The position numbers and the translations under genes were made by a program. The notes beneath the pieces are model-generated. The model ran no database searches, was not told where the DNA came from, and worked only from the letters and a program-made list of their open reading frames with translations. A DNA stretch of 64,000 bases from Rikenellaceae bacterium. GTDB taxonomy: Bacteria > Bacteroidota > Bacteroidia > Bacteroidales > UBA932. Location of the stretch: NCBI GenBank assembly GCA_900771335.1, contig CAAGNP010000019.1:7813-71812 (forward strand). Direction: 5' to 3'. Of the stretch, positions 15,760 to 23,458 are shown in pieces. Every line of letters starts with the position of its first letter. The stretch's first letter is position 1.

Positions 15760-16491
15760 ATGGAGAACAATTGGCTGGAGAGAACTCACCTCCTGGTAGG
15801 TGAAGATGGTATTGCGAAGCTACGCAATGCCTCGGTGGCCGTCATCGGACTCGGCGGTGTGGGGGCATACGCAGCGGAGATGATTGCCCGAGCCGGCGTC
15901 GGGAAGATGCTTATCCTCGATTCCGATACAGTGAGCGATACCAACCGCAACAGGCAGCTCCTTGCCCTGACCTCCACCATCGGAAAATCCAAAGCACAGC
16001 AGATGGCCAGTCGCCTTCTCGACATCAATCCGGAGCTCGAGCTCACCATCGTAGAAGAGTACCTCACTGAGGAGAATGTAGCTCAGCACATCCCTGCACA
16101 GGGGCTCGATTTCCTTGTAGATGCCATCGACACCCTTGCCCCCAAAATTGCCCTTATTTCACATTGTGTCGCTAACGCAATACCGCTCGTCTCATCGATG
16201 GGTTCGGGTGCCAAATATGATGCCACCAAAGTGCGCGTGGCAGACCTCTCAAAATCGTACAACTGCCCATTGGCCTACATCCTCAGGAAGAAACTCCGCA
16301 AGGTGGGGATCTCCAAAGGTTTCAAGGTGGTCTTCTCCGAAGAGCTCCCCGATAGGGATGCAATAGTGGCGCAGGACCCTGAAGTGGAGCGCAATAAAAA
16401 ATCACAGGTAGGCACCATATCGTACCTACCTGCAGTCTTCGGCTGCGTCTGCGCCCAGGTCTCACTTACCTCTCTGCTTGAGGAGAAATAA
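15760..16491 (+). CDS. tcdA: tRNA threonylcarbamoyladenosine dehydratase TcdA
   Basis: ThiF/MoeB/E1-like protein of 243 residues. ATP-binding VAVIGLGGVGAYAAEMIAR near residue 25, the DSDTVSDTNRNRQ substrate-binding signature (D..D....N..RQ) near 55, FLVDAIDTL near 115 and SSMGSGAKYDATKVRVADL near 145 identify TcdA (formerly CsdL/YgdL), which cyclises t6A37 to ct6A in tRNAs reading ANN codons. The reading frame can be opened from TTG 15748, but ATG 15760 (MENNWLERTHLLVGE) matches the family N-terminus. The 3' end overlaps the convergent SDR gene by 26 bp. Confidence 0.92.
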   Translation: MENNWLERTHLLVGEDGIAKLRNASVAVIGLGGVGAYAAEMIARAGVGKMLILDSDTVSDTNRNRQLLALTSTIGKSKAQQMASRLLDINPELELTIVEEYLTEENVAQHIPAQGLDFLVDAIDTLAPKIALISHCVANAIPLVSSMGSGAKYDATKVRVADLSKSYNCPLAYILRKKLRKVGISKGFKVVFSEELPDRDAIVAQDPEVERNKKSQVGTISYLPAVFGCVCAQVSLTSLLEEK

Positions 16492-17275
16492 TAGCGGCCA
16501 TATCAGCAACGGTGGGGTTGTGGCAGGTCATCCCTCCATCTGCAATTATTGTCTGCCCTGTGATATAGGCTGCATCAGATGATCCGAGGAATGCGACCAC
16601 TGCAGCAATATGCTCCGCCTCCCCAAGATATGGAAGGGGAATGTGTTTAAGGAAAATCTTGTCTTGCTGCTCTGTAAGGTTATGTTTCGCTGCAGGGGTC
16701 ATAACAAGACCGGGTGCCACGGCATTGCACCTGATTCCGAATTTGCCGTATTGCGAAGCGATGTAGCGGGTCAGATTTATCACCCCCGCTTTAGCTATGC
16801 CGTATAGGGTCCCACGATAGTCAGCGGTGAGACCTCCGATAGAGGCGATGTTCACTATGGCACTATTCCTGCCCCTTTTCATATAGTGCAGGGCGGACTG
16901 GCTCGAAGCCAGCATACTCTTGACATTCAGGGACATCATCTCGTCGAAGTAGTTAAGATCCAGCTCCCCTGCAGCCAAATCCTTGTGAAGGTCGTTCCCC
17001 CCGACGACATTGACCAGTAGGTCGAGCCTGCCGTAAATGTCCACTGTTTTCTCCACTATCTCCCGGCAGCTCGCTGTATCCAGGGCATTGAAATGAATTG
17101 CCAGGGCAGAGTAACCCTCGGAATAGAGCTGTGAGGCATATTCTTGTGCACTCTTGAGATTGTAATCTGCTATTACGACTGTCGCACCCTCTTCGCACAG
17201 TCTTCTGCAGGTAGCCTTTCCGATGCCGTTTGCACCACCGGTTACCAACGCTATTCTGTCTGTATATCTTTTCAT
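16466..17275 (-). CDS. short-chain dehydrogenase/reductase (classical SDR)
   Basis: 269 residues. Cofactor motif TGGANGIGKATCRRL (TGxxxGxG) at residues 12-19, a DYNLKSAQEYA segment whose Asp suggests NAD rather than NADP, VNVVGG (NAG-like), the catalytic Ser in NIASIGG, YGIAKAG (YxxxK) near 157, and the C-terminal GQTIIADGG. Substrate is unknown; relatives act on sugars, sterols or 3-oxoacyl groups. Its last 26 bp lie inside tcdA on the other strand. Confidence 0.85.
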   Translation of the reverse strand: MKRYTDRIALVTGGANGIGKATCRRLCEEGATVVIADYNLKSAQEYASQLYSEGYSALAIHFNALDTASCREIVEKTVDIYGRLDLLVNVVGGNDLHKDLAAGELDLNYFDEMMSLNVKSMLASSQSALHYMKRGRNSAIVNIASIGGLTADYRGTLYGIAKAGVINLTRYIASQYGKFGIRCNAVAPGLVMTPAAKHNLTEQQDKIFLKHIPLPYLGEAEHIAAVVAFLGSSDAAYITGQTIIADGGMTCHNPTVADMAAIISPQAER

Positions 17276-17338
17276 AATATTCTATTTTATCGGATTAGTA
17301 TATATTCAATCCAATACAAACAGTATTCCCTTTTTTTA

Positions 17339-17346
17339 TATCTTTG
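17339..17346 (+). promoter_or_regulatory. -7 box of yhhQ
   Basis: TATCTTTG, 21 bp upstream of ATG 17368. The same box is kept in the scar copy at 20026-20033. Confidence 0.6.
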
Positions 17347-17367
17347 CACCGGATTACAAACATTTTT

Positions 17368-18072
17368 ATGAATAAGGTATCGGACAACCCTTTAAAAAAC
17401 CGAGTTTTTTTTGATACTTCACTAATGGTGGTAACGGCTATCTTCGTTACGCTCTATCTGGTATCAAATATAATGGCGGTTAAAGTTATAGGCATCTTCA
17501 ATCTCTTCTATTTTGATGCCGGCACACTCACATTCCCTTTTGCCTATATGCTGGGAGACGTTCTTACGGAGATATGGGGATTCAAGACCTCAAAGAAGAT
17601 TATCCTGCTGACTGTGGTGTGCAATATTATAATGGTGGTATTCACCTATTTGGCAGTGCTCCTCCCTTCTCCAGACTATATGGCCCAGACAGAGCTGGCG
17701 TATAACCATATATTCGGATATGTTCCCAGAATAGTGATAGCATCACTGGTGGGATTCCTCCTTGGAGAGCTCTCCAACGCATGGCTGATGGAGAAGATCA
17801 AGATAAGGACCAAAGGGAAATTCCTCTGGCTCCGCACCATCGGAAGTTCATCGGTAGGCTATATTTTTGACTCCATCCCATTTGTCCTTATTGCATTTGT
17901 GGGGACAGTTACCACCCGGGACCTTCTGATGATGATCCTCTTCCAGTACTGCAGCAAGCTCGTCATCGAGGCTGTATTCGGCACCCCGATGGCATACGCA
18001 CTGGTGCACGGCATAAAGAGATATATCAAACGGAAATCGGAGACATCAGATGAACAGATACTCGAGAATTGA
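17368..18072 (+). CDS. yhhQ: queuosine precursor transporter (YhhQ/VUT family)
   Basis: 234 residues, six or so membrane segments, of the YhhQ/vitamin-uptake-transporter (PF02592) family. Typical stretches are LVSNIMAVKVIGIFNLFYFDAGTLTFPFAYMLGDVLTEIWGF (read as short pieces: SNIMAVK, FDAGTLTFP, GDVLTEIWGF), LLGELSNAWLMEKIK and SSSVGYIFDSIPFVLIAF. Known members import queuosine precursors (preQ0, preQ1 or queuine). A longer frame from 17344 starts before the predicted transcription start, so ATG 17368 is used. The stop lies 23 bp inside the following radical SAM gene, implying coupled translation. The first 60 or so bases are duplicated at 20041-20112. Confidence 0.88.
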   Translation: MNKVSDNPLKNRVFFDTSLMVVTAIFVTLYLVSNIMAVKVIGIFNLFYFDAGTLTFPFAYMLGDVLTEIWGFKTSKKIILLTVVCNIIMVVFTYLAVLLPSPDYMAQTELAYNHIFGYVPRIVIASLVGFLLGELSNAWLMEKIKIRTKGKFLWLRTIGSSSVGYIFDSIPFVLIAFVGTVTTRDLLMMILFQYCSKLVIEAVFGTPMAYALVHGIKRYIKRKSETSDEQILEN

Positions 18073-18736
18073 TACCAAACTGCCACGTGAATTTATCCTC
18101 CTTCAGGGGACAGGGTGCCGCTGGAGAAAGTGCACCTTCTGTGATTATCACGACGATGTGAGCAGTGACCCGTTTGCCGTGAACAAGCCGGTCCTGGATC
18201 AGGTGAGCGGCATTTACGGTGTTCTGGATGTGATAAACTCGGGCTCTGCACCCGAACTTGACCCCCAGACCATCGGGTACATCAGGAAGATTGTCCTCGA
18301 AAAGGGGATTCATACCCTCTGGTTCGAGGCGCACTGGATGTACCGGCATCTTCTCGAAGATTTTGCCGCGCAGTTTGCCCCGGCCAATGTCAAATTCCGC
18401 TGCGGGGTGGAGACTTTTGATACCGGGCTCAGGGAGCAATGGAAAAAGGGTGTCCCGGCCGATGTGACACCTGAAGATATTGCTCGCCATTTCAAGGGGG
18501 TGTGTCTGCTGTGCGGGACAAAAGGGGAGGATAGAGGGCATATTGTCAGCGATATAGAAACAGCCCTCAAACACTTTGAGTATATGAGTGTCAACCTGTT
18601 CTGCCCCAACAATACTTCGGTAGAGCCTGATGATGAGCTGATCAAATGGTTTGAAAAGGAGGTCTATCCCCGGTATAAGGATCATCCGTCTATCGAAATC
18701 CTCCTCCAGAATACAGATTTGGGTGTAGGGGATTAA
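18050..18736 (+). CDS. radical SAM-like protein coupled to the queuosine transporter
   Basis: 228 residues. The cluster motif is at residues 23-31: Cys-x4-Cys-x2-Cys (GCRWRKCTFCDY), one residue wider than the classical CxxxCxxC but of the same kind. After it come LDVINSGSAPELDPQTI (glycine-rich strand), HTLWFEAHWMYRH and VKFRCGVETFDTGLREQWKKG, all consistent with a short radical SAM TIM-barrel. It overlaps yhhQ by 23 bp. Because radical SAM enzymes (QueL type) release queuine from queuosine phosphate in some anaerobes, a role in queuosine salvage is a reasonable inference, not shown by the sequence. The final 85 bases are duplicated at 20113-20202. Confidence 0.75.
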   Translation: MNRYSRIDTKLPREFILLQGTGCRWRKCTFCDYHDDVSSDPFAVNKPVLDQVSGIYGVLDVINSGSAPELDPQTIGYIRKIVLEKGIHTLWFEAHWMYRHLLEDFAAQFAPANVKFRCGVETFDTGLREQWKKGVPADVTPEDIARHFKGVCLLCGTKGEDRGHIVSDIETALKHFEYMSVNLFCPNNTSVEPDDELIKWFEKEVYPRYKDHPSIEILLQNTDLGVGD

Positions 18737-18819
18737 TGGTCAGCGATCCACCGTATGGAGAAATTTCCAGAAAATCACAGGAAAGACACCGACGGAATTC
18801 GTCGATAATTTGAAATAGC

Positions 18820-18856
18820 AAAATCGCCCGTTTCGCAATGAATTCGGGCGATTTTC
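18820..18856 (+). terminator. intrinsic terminator after the yhhQ-radical SAM operon
   Basis: Stem AAAATCGCCCG (18820-18830) with CGGGCGATTTT (18845-18855), loop of 14 nt, followed by CTTGTTTTTG. It lies 84 bp after the radical SAM stop. The stretch 18737-19011 holds no gene. Confidence 0.8.
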
Positions 18857-18930
18857 TTGTTTTTGTAAAAATGCAACAGGGTTTTGTAAAATTGTAATAC
18901 CTGAAATTTTCCATTATTCTTGCCACCCCT

Positions 18931-18938
18931 TACCTTTG
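18931..18938 (+). promoter_or_regulatory. -7 box of the DUF3089 hydrolase gene
   Basis: TACCTTTG, 73 bp upstream of ATG 19012. Confidence 0.55.
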
Positions 18939-19011
18939 TTGGGTTATTAAATGTATCATTATAACATCCGTTAAGGGAGCAAATTAATACATCAAAATAA
19001 ATAGTTCCAAT

Positions 19012-20004
19012 ATGAAACATTTGAAATACCTTTTTTTGCTTTTTGTTAGTGCAATGCTATGTTTGAGCAGTTGCGATGACAAAAATAACAGCGACAACGA
19101 ACAGCCGTATGAAATTGACTATGCCGATCAAGGTAATTGGGTGAAGATTCCCGTTATAAAGCACGAAGTAGATGTGTTCTACCTCTATCCCACGGCTTGG
19201 GACCCGACCGATGCCGACGGCTTGGTGAACACCATTGACAATGCGTCGATGCGTGCGAAAGTGCCCGGAGTGTATGACGAGCAGGCCTCTTGCTTCGAGG
19301 GAGTGGCGAATGTCTTTGCCCCCTATTACCGTCAGCTCAATGCCATGAAGTCGCTGAACTACTCATTGGAGGAGCAAGAGCAGCTGGTGGCTGATGTGCC
19401 TTACCACGATGCGTTGGCGGCATTCGAGTACTATCTGAAACACTATAACAACAGCCGTCCGTTCATTCTGGCTGGACACTCGCAAGGCTCCAATGTGCTG
19501 AAGTTCCTCTTGTCGGAATATATGGCGGATCACCCCGATGTATATAGCCGAATGATTGCAGCGTATCCTCTAGGATATTCATATTCTAAGGAATATTTCG
19601 AGAAGAATACACATCTGAAATTTGCCGAGGGAGAGACAGATACGCAGGTTGTCATTTCGTGGAATTGTGAGCGCATGGAGGATGGTAAGTTCAGCTCCTA
19701 CAACTTAGTGTGCCACGAAGGAGCGTTGTCCATCAATCCGGTATCATGGAAGCACGATTATGAAAAGGTAGAAGCCGACGACCCGCGCCATTTGGGAGCC
19801 TTGAACACTCGTGAGCGCTATTCCACTCAGGTAATGTACGACCCTGCCAGAAAATACGAAGTGCTGATTGTAGGTATACCCGAACAGCCTGCCGACGAAC
19901 AAGGCATCGGCGAGTATGCATTGCACGGTAGCGATTACAAGTTGTATTACTACAACATCCGCGAAAATACACGAAAGAGGATAGATGCATATCTGAAAAG
20001 GTAA
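19012..20004 (+). CDS. DUF3089 alpha/beta-hydrolase lipoprotein
   Basis: 330 residues. Signal MKHLKYLFLLFVSAMLCLSSC with lipid-modified Cys. The body matches DUF3089 hydrolases: DVFYLYPTAWDP, NVFAPYYRQLNA, DALAAFEYYLKHYNN, then the nucleophile elbow ILAGHSQGS (GxSxG, near residue 160), and AYPLGYS. Probably a surface or periplasmic esterase or lipase; substrate unknown. The gene sits between the intact yhhQ-radical SAM pair and the scar of a second copy, so it was inserted at this place after or during the duplication. Its codon use (many GCG, CAG, CCG) looks unlike the neighbours. Confidence 0.8.
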   Translation: MKHLKYLFLLFVSAMLCLSSCDDKNNSDNEQPYEIDYADQGNWVKIPVIKHEVDVFYLYPTAWDPTDADGLVNTIDNASMRAKVPGVYDEQASCFEGVANVFAPYYRQLNAMKSLNYSLEEQEQLVADVPYHDALAAFEYYLKHYNNSRPFILAGHSQGSNVLKFLLSEYMADHPDVYSRMIAAYPLGYSYSKEYFEKNTHLKFAEGETDTQVVISWNCERMEDGKFSSYNLVCHEGALSINPVSWKHDYEKVEADDPRHLGALNTRERYSTQVMYDPARKYEVLIVGIPEQPADEQGIGEYALHGSDYKLYYYNIRENTRKRIDAYLKR

Positions 20005-20014
20005 CTTGCACGCA

Positions 20015-20202
20015 CCTTTTTTTTATATCTTTGCACCGGATTATAAACATTTTTATGAATAAGGTATCGGACAACCCTTTAAAAAACCGAGTCTTTTTTG
20101 ATACTTCACTAATGGTTTGAAGAGGAGGTCTATCCCCGCTATAAGGATCATCCATCTATCGAAATCCTCCTTCAGAATACAGATTTGGGTGTAGGGGATT
20201 AG
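20015..20202 (+). pseudogene. scar: 5' end of yhhQ fused to 3' end of the radical SAM gene
   Basis: Bases 20015-20112 repeat the promoter and first codons of yhhQ (17329-17427) with only a few changes. At a shared AATGGT the sequence switches to the last part of the radical SAM gene (18649-18735), including its stop (TAG 20200-20202). About 1.2 kb is missing between. Differences from the intact copy (for example GTTTTTTTT to GTCTTTTTT, CCGGTAT to CCGCTAT, CTCCAG to CTTCAG) are scattered substitutions, so the copy is old or came from a related strain. The fused frame is short and shifted, so this is not a working gene. Its stop overlaps the uvrA stop, probably the ancestral junction. Confidence 0.9.
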
Positions 20203-23099
20203 AGAAGATATCCACCCTGGTCACCACCTTCAGGACCAAGTTCTATTATATGGTCAGCGGCCTGGATAATGTAAGGGTTGTGCTCCACTACGATGATGGT
20301 GTGACCCTTGTCCAGAAGGGCATTGAAGGAATCGATAAGTTTTTTGATGTCGTCAAAATGCAGACCTGTAGTGGGCTCATCAAAGATAAACAGGATAGAG
20401 CCCGACGAATCGGTATCTTTACCCAAAAACGATGCGAGTTTCACCCTTTGGCTCTCTCCACCTGACAGGGTACTGCTGTTTTGTCCAAGCTGAACATAGT
20501 TGAGCCCTACATATTGGAGAGGTTTGAGCTTCTCGGCAATACGTGTAGCCGCAGGCTCCCCCTGTGAAGAGAAGAAATCTACAGCTTCATCGACAGACAT
20601 GTTGAGGATGTCGTTGATATCTTTCCCTTTATATTTCACCTCGAGGATGTCGGGTAGGAAGCGCTTTCCGCCACATGATTCACACACAGTGGTGATATCT
20701 GCCATAAACTGCATAGGGATCTTGATTACACCCTCACCTTGACACTCGGGGCAGCGTCCACCCTCTATATTGAACGAGAAATGTGAGTGTCCGTATCCGT
20801 TCATCTTGGCGTATGGCTGCTCAGAGAAGAGTTTGCGGATGTCATCGTAGACCTTCAGATAGGTGGCAGGGTTTGAACGTGAACTTTTGCCGATAGGGTT
20901 CTGGTCCACATATTCGATGGCCGATATCCTGTCAAGGTCACCACCAAGCTCTCTGTGTGCGCCAGGTTTGGGGCCGGTCTGACTGAGGTGTCGTGACAGG
21001 GCAGGGTACAGAATATCCCCTACAAGTGTGGATTTGCCCGATCCGCTCACACCTATCACAGCAGTCATCACCCTGAGAGGGAATTTGACATCGATATTCT
21101 TCAGGTTGTTTTCACACGCTCCGAACACCTCTATATAGTAGCCCCAACCCCTTTTCTTTTCCGGAATAGGGATACTCTTCTCACCTGTAAGGTACTGAAG
21201 TGTCAGCGACTGGGAAGTTTGGGCATGGAAAGTGCCGTTTTCGTGCCCGTTTGCTGTTTCTGAGGTGGTTTGGGCATGGAAAATGCCGTTTTCGTGCCCG
21301 TTTTCTTCGGATGGGCCGGAGAGAGCGGCCTGACCGGAATGAATGGCCTGACCGGACAGAGTAGCCTGGCCGGATGGGGTGACAGGGGGCGGTCCCTGAT
21401 AGACAATCTCTCCACCATGGATGCCGGCGTGCGGACCGATATCGATAAGCCAGTCTGCAGCACGGATAATCTCCTCATCGTGCTCTACCACTATCACTGT
21501 GTTCCCAAGATCGCGAAGTCTCTTGAGTACCGAGATGAGCCTCTGGGTATCCCTCTGGTGAAGGCCGACACTCGGTTCATCAAGGACATACATCGAGCCT
21601 GTAAGGCTATTGCCCAGGCAACTCACCAGATTGACCCTCTGACTCTCTCCACCACTCAGAGTGTTGGATCTTCTTCCCAGTGTGAGGTAGGACAGACCTA
21701 CATCCTCCAGACATGTGAGTCGGAGTGTGATCTCATTGAGGGCACGGGATGCTATTGCCATCTCATAGTCTGTAAGTGACAGATTCCTGAAGAAGAGCGA
21801 CAGCTCACCTATTGTCATATCCATAAGATCGGCAATACTCTTTCCACCCACCTTCACATACATAGCCTCCTTTTGGAGTCTGTGGCCGCCGCATTCGCGG
21901 CAGACGGTCCTTCCGGAGTATCTGCTGATCATATATTTGTTCTGAATCTTGTATCTCTTGGCCTCCAGCTCCCTGAAGAAATCGTTGATCCCGAAGAAAT
22001 GCTCATTCCCCTCCCAGAGGACCCTCTTCTGTTCCGGAGTCAGCAGGTTGTATGGGGTATGGATCGGGAAATCAAACTTATGGGCGTTGAGGACCAATTG
22101 CTCCTTGAAATAGGACATTGTATTGCCGCGCCAGCAGGCAATGGCATCCTGGTATACTGAGAGTGCAGCATTTGGAATCACCAGCGACTCGTCGATTCCG
22201 ATTATCTGCCCCAAACCTCCGCAGACAGGGCAAGCGCCGAGCGGGCTGTTGAAATTGAACATCCACTCTTCGGGCTTGTCAAATCTCATCCCGTCAGCCT
22301 CAAAAAGTGAAGAGAAGCGGCGTACCGCAACATCTTCTCCACTCTGCAGCACGGTGTAAATATTGCCCTCACCCTTGTCAAATGCGCTTTTGATCGAATC
22401 CATCAGGCGGGCAGCCACCTCATCATCCCCAGTGGAACCAACCTCCAGGGCAATACGGTCCACCAGCAGCATCACATTGCGCCCGGCGTAGTCATCTATG
22501 CTCGAGAGCAATGCATCTATCCTGAGGATTTCACCGAGCCCTTGCCCGTTGCCAGGGGCAATGTAAACCCTTGAGAATCCCTCCTCTTTAAGATTAAGGA
22601 GTTTCTCGATGCGGTATTGCTCTTCGTACCAGCGGAGGTCTGCCATCAGGTAGAGTGTCCCCCCTTTGTCTGCAAGATAACCCATTACACTCTCCATCGA
22701 GTCGCAGACCACCTCTTCACCGCTTACCGGAGAATAGGTGCGACCAATCTTCGCAAAGATGACGCGGAGGTAGTCGTAAATCTCGGTGGTGGTGCCGACA
22801 GTGGAGCGTGGATTGCGGGTATTGACCTTTTGCTCTATCGCAATGGCCGGTGGGATGCCGGTGATGCTCTCCACATCGGGTTTGGACATCCTTCCGAGAA
22901 ACTGTCTGGCAAATGAAGATATGCTCTCCGCAAAACGCCTTTGCCCCTCGGCAAAAAGTGTCTCGAATGCAAGGGACGATTTTCCCGAGCCCGAAACGCC
23001 GGTGATGACTACAAAGCGGTCGCGGGGGATGTCCACATCTATCCCTTTTAGGTTGTTCACCCTCGCCCCTTTGATCCGTATGTGATTTGTCTGCTCCAT
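20199..23099 (-). CDS. uvrA: excinuclease ABC subunit UvrA
   Basis: About 966 residues. Damage-recognition ATPase of nucleotide excision repair, working with UvrB. Two ABC modules: the first with GVSGSGKSSLAFETLF near residue 33 and signature TLSGGESQRVNL, the second with GVSGSGKSTLVGDILY and TLSGGESQRVKLA. Zinc-binding cysteines are in ACPVCGGLG, CRECGGHR and CPECQGEG/CESCGGKR. ATG 23099 (MEQTNHIRIKGARVNNL) matches the family start; the longer frame to 23180 runs through a 9-bp repeat and the promoter. Odd feature: a low-complexity insert of about 60 residues at 21211-21395. Stop overlaps the scar of the radical SAM gene. Confidence 0.97.
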   Translation of the reverse strand: MEQTNHIRIKGARVNNLKGIDVDIPRDRFVVITGVSGSGKSSLAFETLFAEGQRRFAESISSFARQFLGRMSKPDVESITGIPPAIAIEQKVNTRNPRSTVGTTTEIYDYLRVIFAKIGRTYSPVSGEEVVCDSMESVMGYLADKGGTLYLMADLRWYEEQYRIEKLLNLKEEGFSRVYIAPGNGQGLGEILRIDALLSSIDDYAGRNVMLLVDRIALEVGSTGDDEVAARLMDSIKSAFDKGEGNIYTVLQSGEDVAVRRFSSLFEADGMRFDKPEEWMFNFNSPLGACPVCGGLGQIIGIDESLVIPNAALSVYQDAIACWRGNTMSYFKEQLVLNAHKFDFPIHTPYNLLTPEQKRVLWEGNEHFFGINDFFRELEAKRYKIQNKYMISRYSGRTVCRECGGHRLQKEAMYVKVGGKSIADLMDMTIGELSLFFRNLSLTDYEMAIASRALNEITLRLTCLEDVGLSYLTLGRRSNTLSGGESQRVNLVSCLGNSLTGSMYVLDEPSVGLHQRDTQRLISVLKRLRDLGNTVIVVEHDEEIIRAADWLIDIGPHAGIHGGEIVYQGPPPVTPSGQATLSGQAIHSGQAALSGPSEENGHENGIFHAQTTSETANGHENGTFHAQTSQSLTLQYLTGEKSIPIPEKKRGWGYYIEVFGACENNLKNIDVKFPLRVMTAVIGVSGSGKSTLVGDILYPALSRHLSQTGPKPGAHRELGGDLDRISAIEYVDQNPIGKSSRSNPATYLKVYDDIRKLFSEQPYAKMNGYGHSHFSFNIEGGRCPECQGEGVIKIPMQFMADITTVCESCGGKRFLPDILEVKYKGKDINDILNMSVDEAVDFFSSQGEPAATRIAEKLKPLQYVGLNYVQLGQNSSTLSGGESQRVKLASFLGKDTDSSGSILFIFDEPTTGLHFDDIKKLIDSFNALLDKGHTIIVVEHNPYIIQAADHIIELGPEGGDQGGYLL
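21211..21395 (-). repeat. in-frame tandem repeats inside uvrA
   Basis: Two repeat types in frame: a 51-bp unit at 21221 and 21272 encoding NGHENGxFHAQT twice, and 18-bp units (about 21310-21380) encoding SGQAxx three to four times. Together they add about 60 residues between the first ABC module (EIVYQGPP) and SLTLQYLTGEK, where E. coli UvrA has a short linker. Confidence 0.85.
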
Positions 23100-23133
23100 T
23101 TGCACTATTTGCGCGATTTGCGCGATTTGCGAC
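23100..23133 (-). repeat. 9-bp tandem repeat in the uvrA leader
   Basis: Minus strand shows GCAAATCGC-type units about four times between the -7 box and ATG of uvrA, encoding IAQ repeats if read through. Probably untranslated. Confidence 0.55.
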
Positions 23134-23135
23134 CT

Positions 23136-23143
23136 CAAATATA
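23136..23143 (-). promoter_or_regulatory. -7 box of uvrA
   Basis: Minus strand TATATTTG, 36 bp upstream of ATG 23099; supports that start. Confidence 0.55.
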
Positions 23144-23218
23144 CACATTTTGGGTGATACCCCGCGATGGAAAGTGTCAAAAAGGGCGCTGGAGGTGAAG
23201 TGCGGTTTTGACGGCTGC

Positions 23219-23326
23219 GTCAGGAAGTGCCTATGAATCAGCGCGTTGCTGGATCTGAGGGTGGGTGATTTTACCCACCCTAAAGTATAGGAAGTGGCTG
23301 GTATTCAGGGAGTTGCTGACGCAATA
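23219..23326 (+). repeat. 108-bp palindromic element, copy C
   Basis: Left end GTCAGGAAGT, right end AGTTGCTGACGCAATA, central AGGGTGGGT/ACCCACCCT with loop GATTTT. Between the 5' end of uvrA and the 3' end of rel, both on the minus strand. Confidence 0.9.
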
Positions 23327-23329
23327 AAA

Positions 23330-23425
23330 ATAAGGGCAATAGGGGAACCCCAGGGCAATCAGGGGGCAATAGGAAGGTAATCCGGAAAGTCAGGGGGCAA
23401 TCGGAGGGCAATCGGGGGCAAAACG
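23330..23425. repeat. degenerate GGGGCAAT repeat tract
   Basis: GGGCAAT or GGGGCAATC occurs about seven times in 95 bases with irregular spacing, directly after palindrome C. No gene here. Confidence 0.65.
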
Positions 23426-23458
23426 GGTCATTCTGCCCCGGAATGGATATGGGGTGGA

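Noticed and set aside
20199..23180. Longer UvrA starting at 23180
   Set aside because: The added 27 residues are IAQ-type repeat codons and include the predicted -7 box; the family N-terminus begins at 23099.
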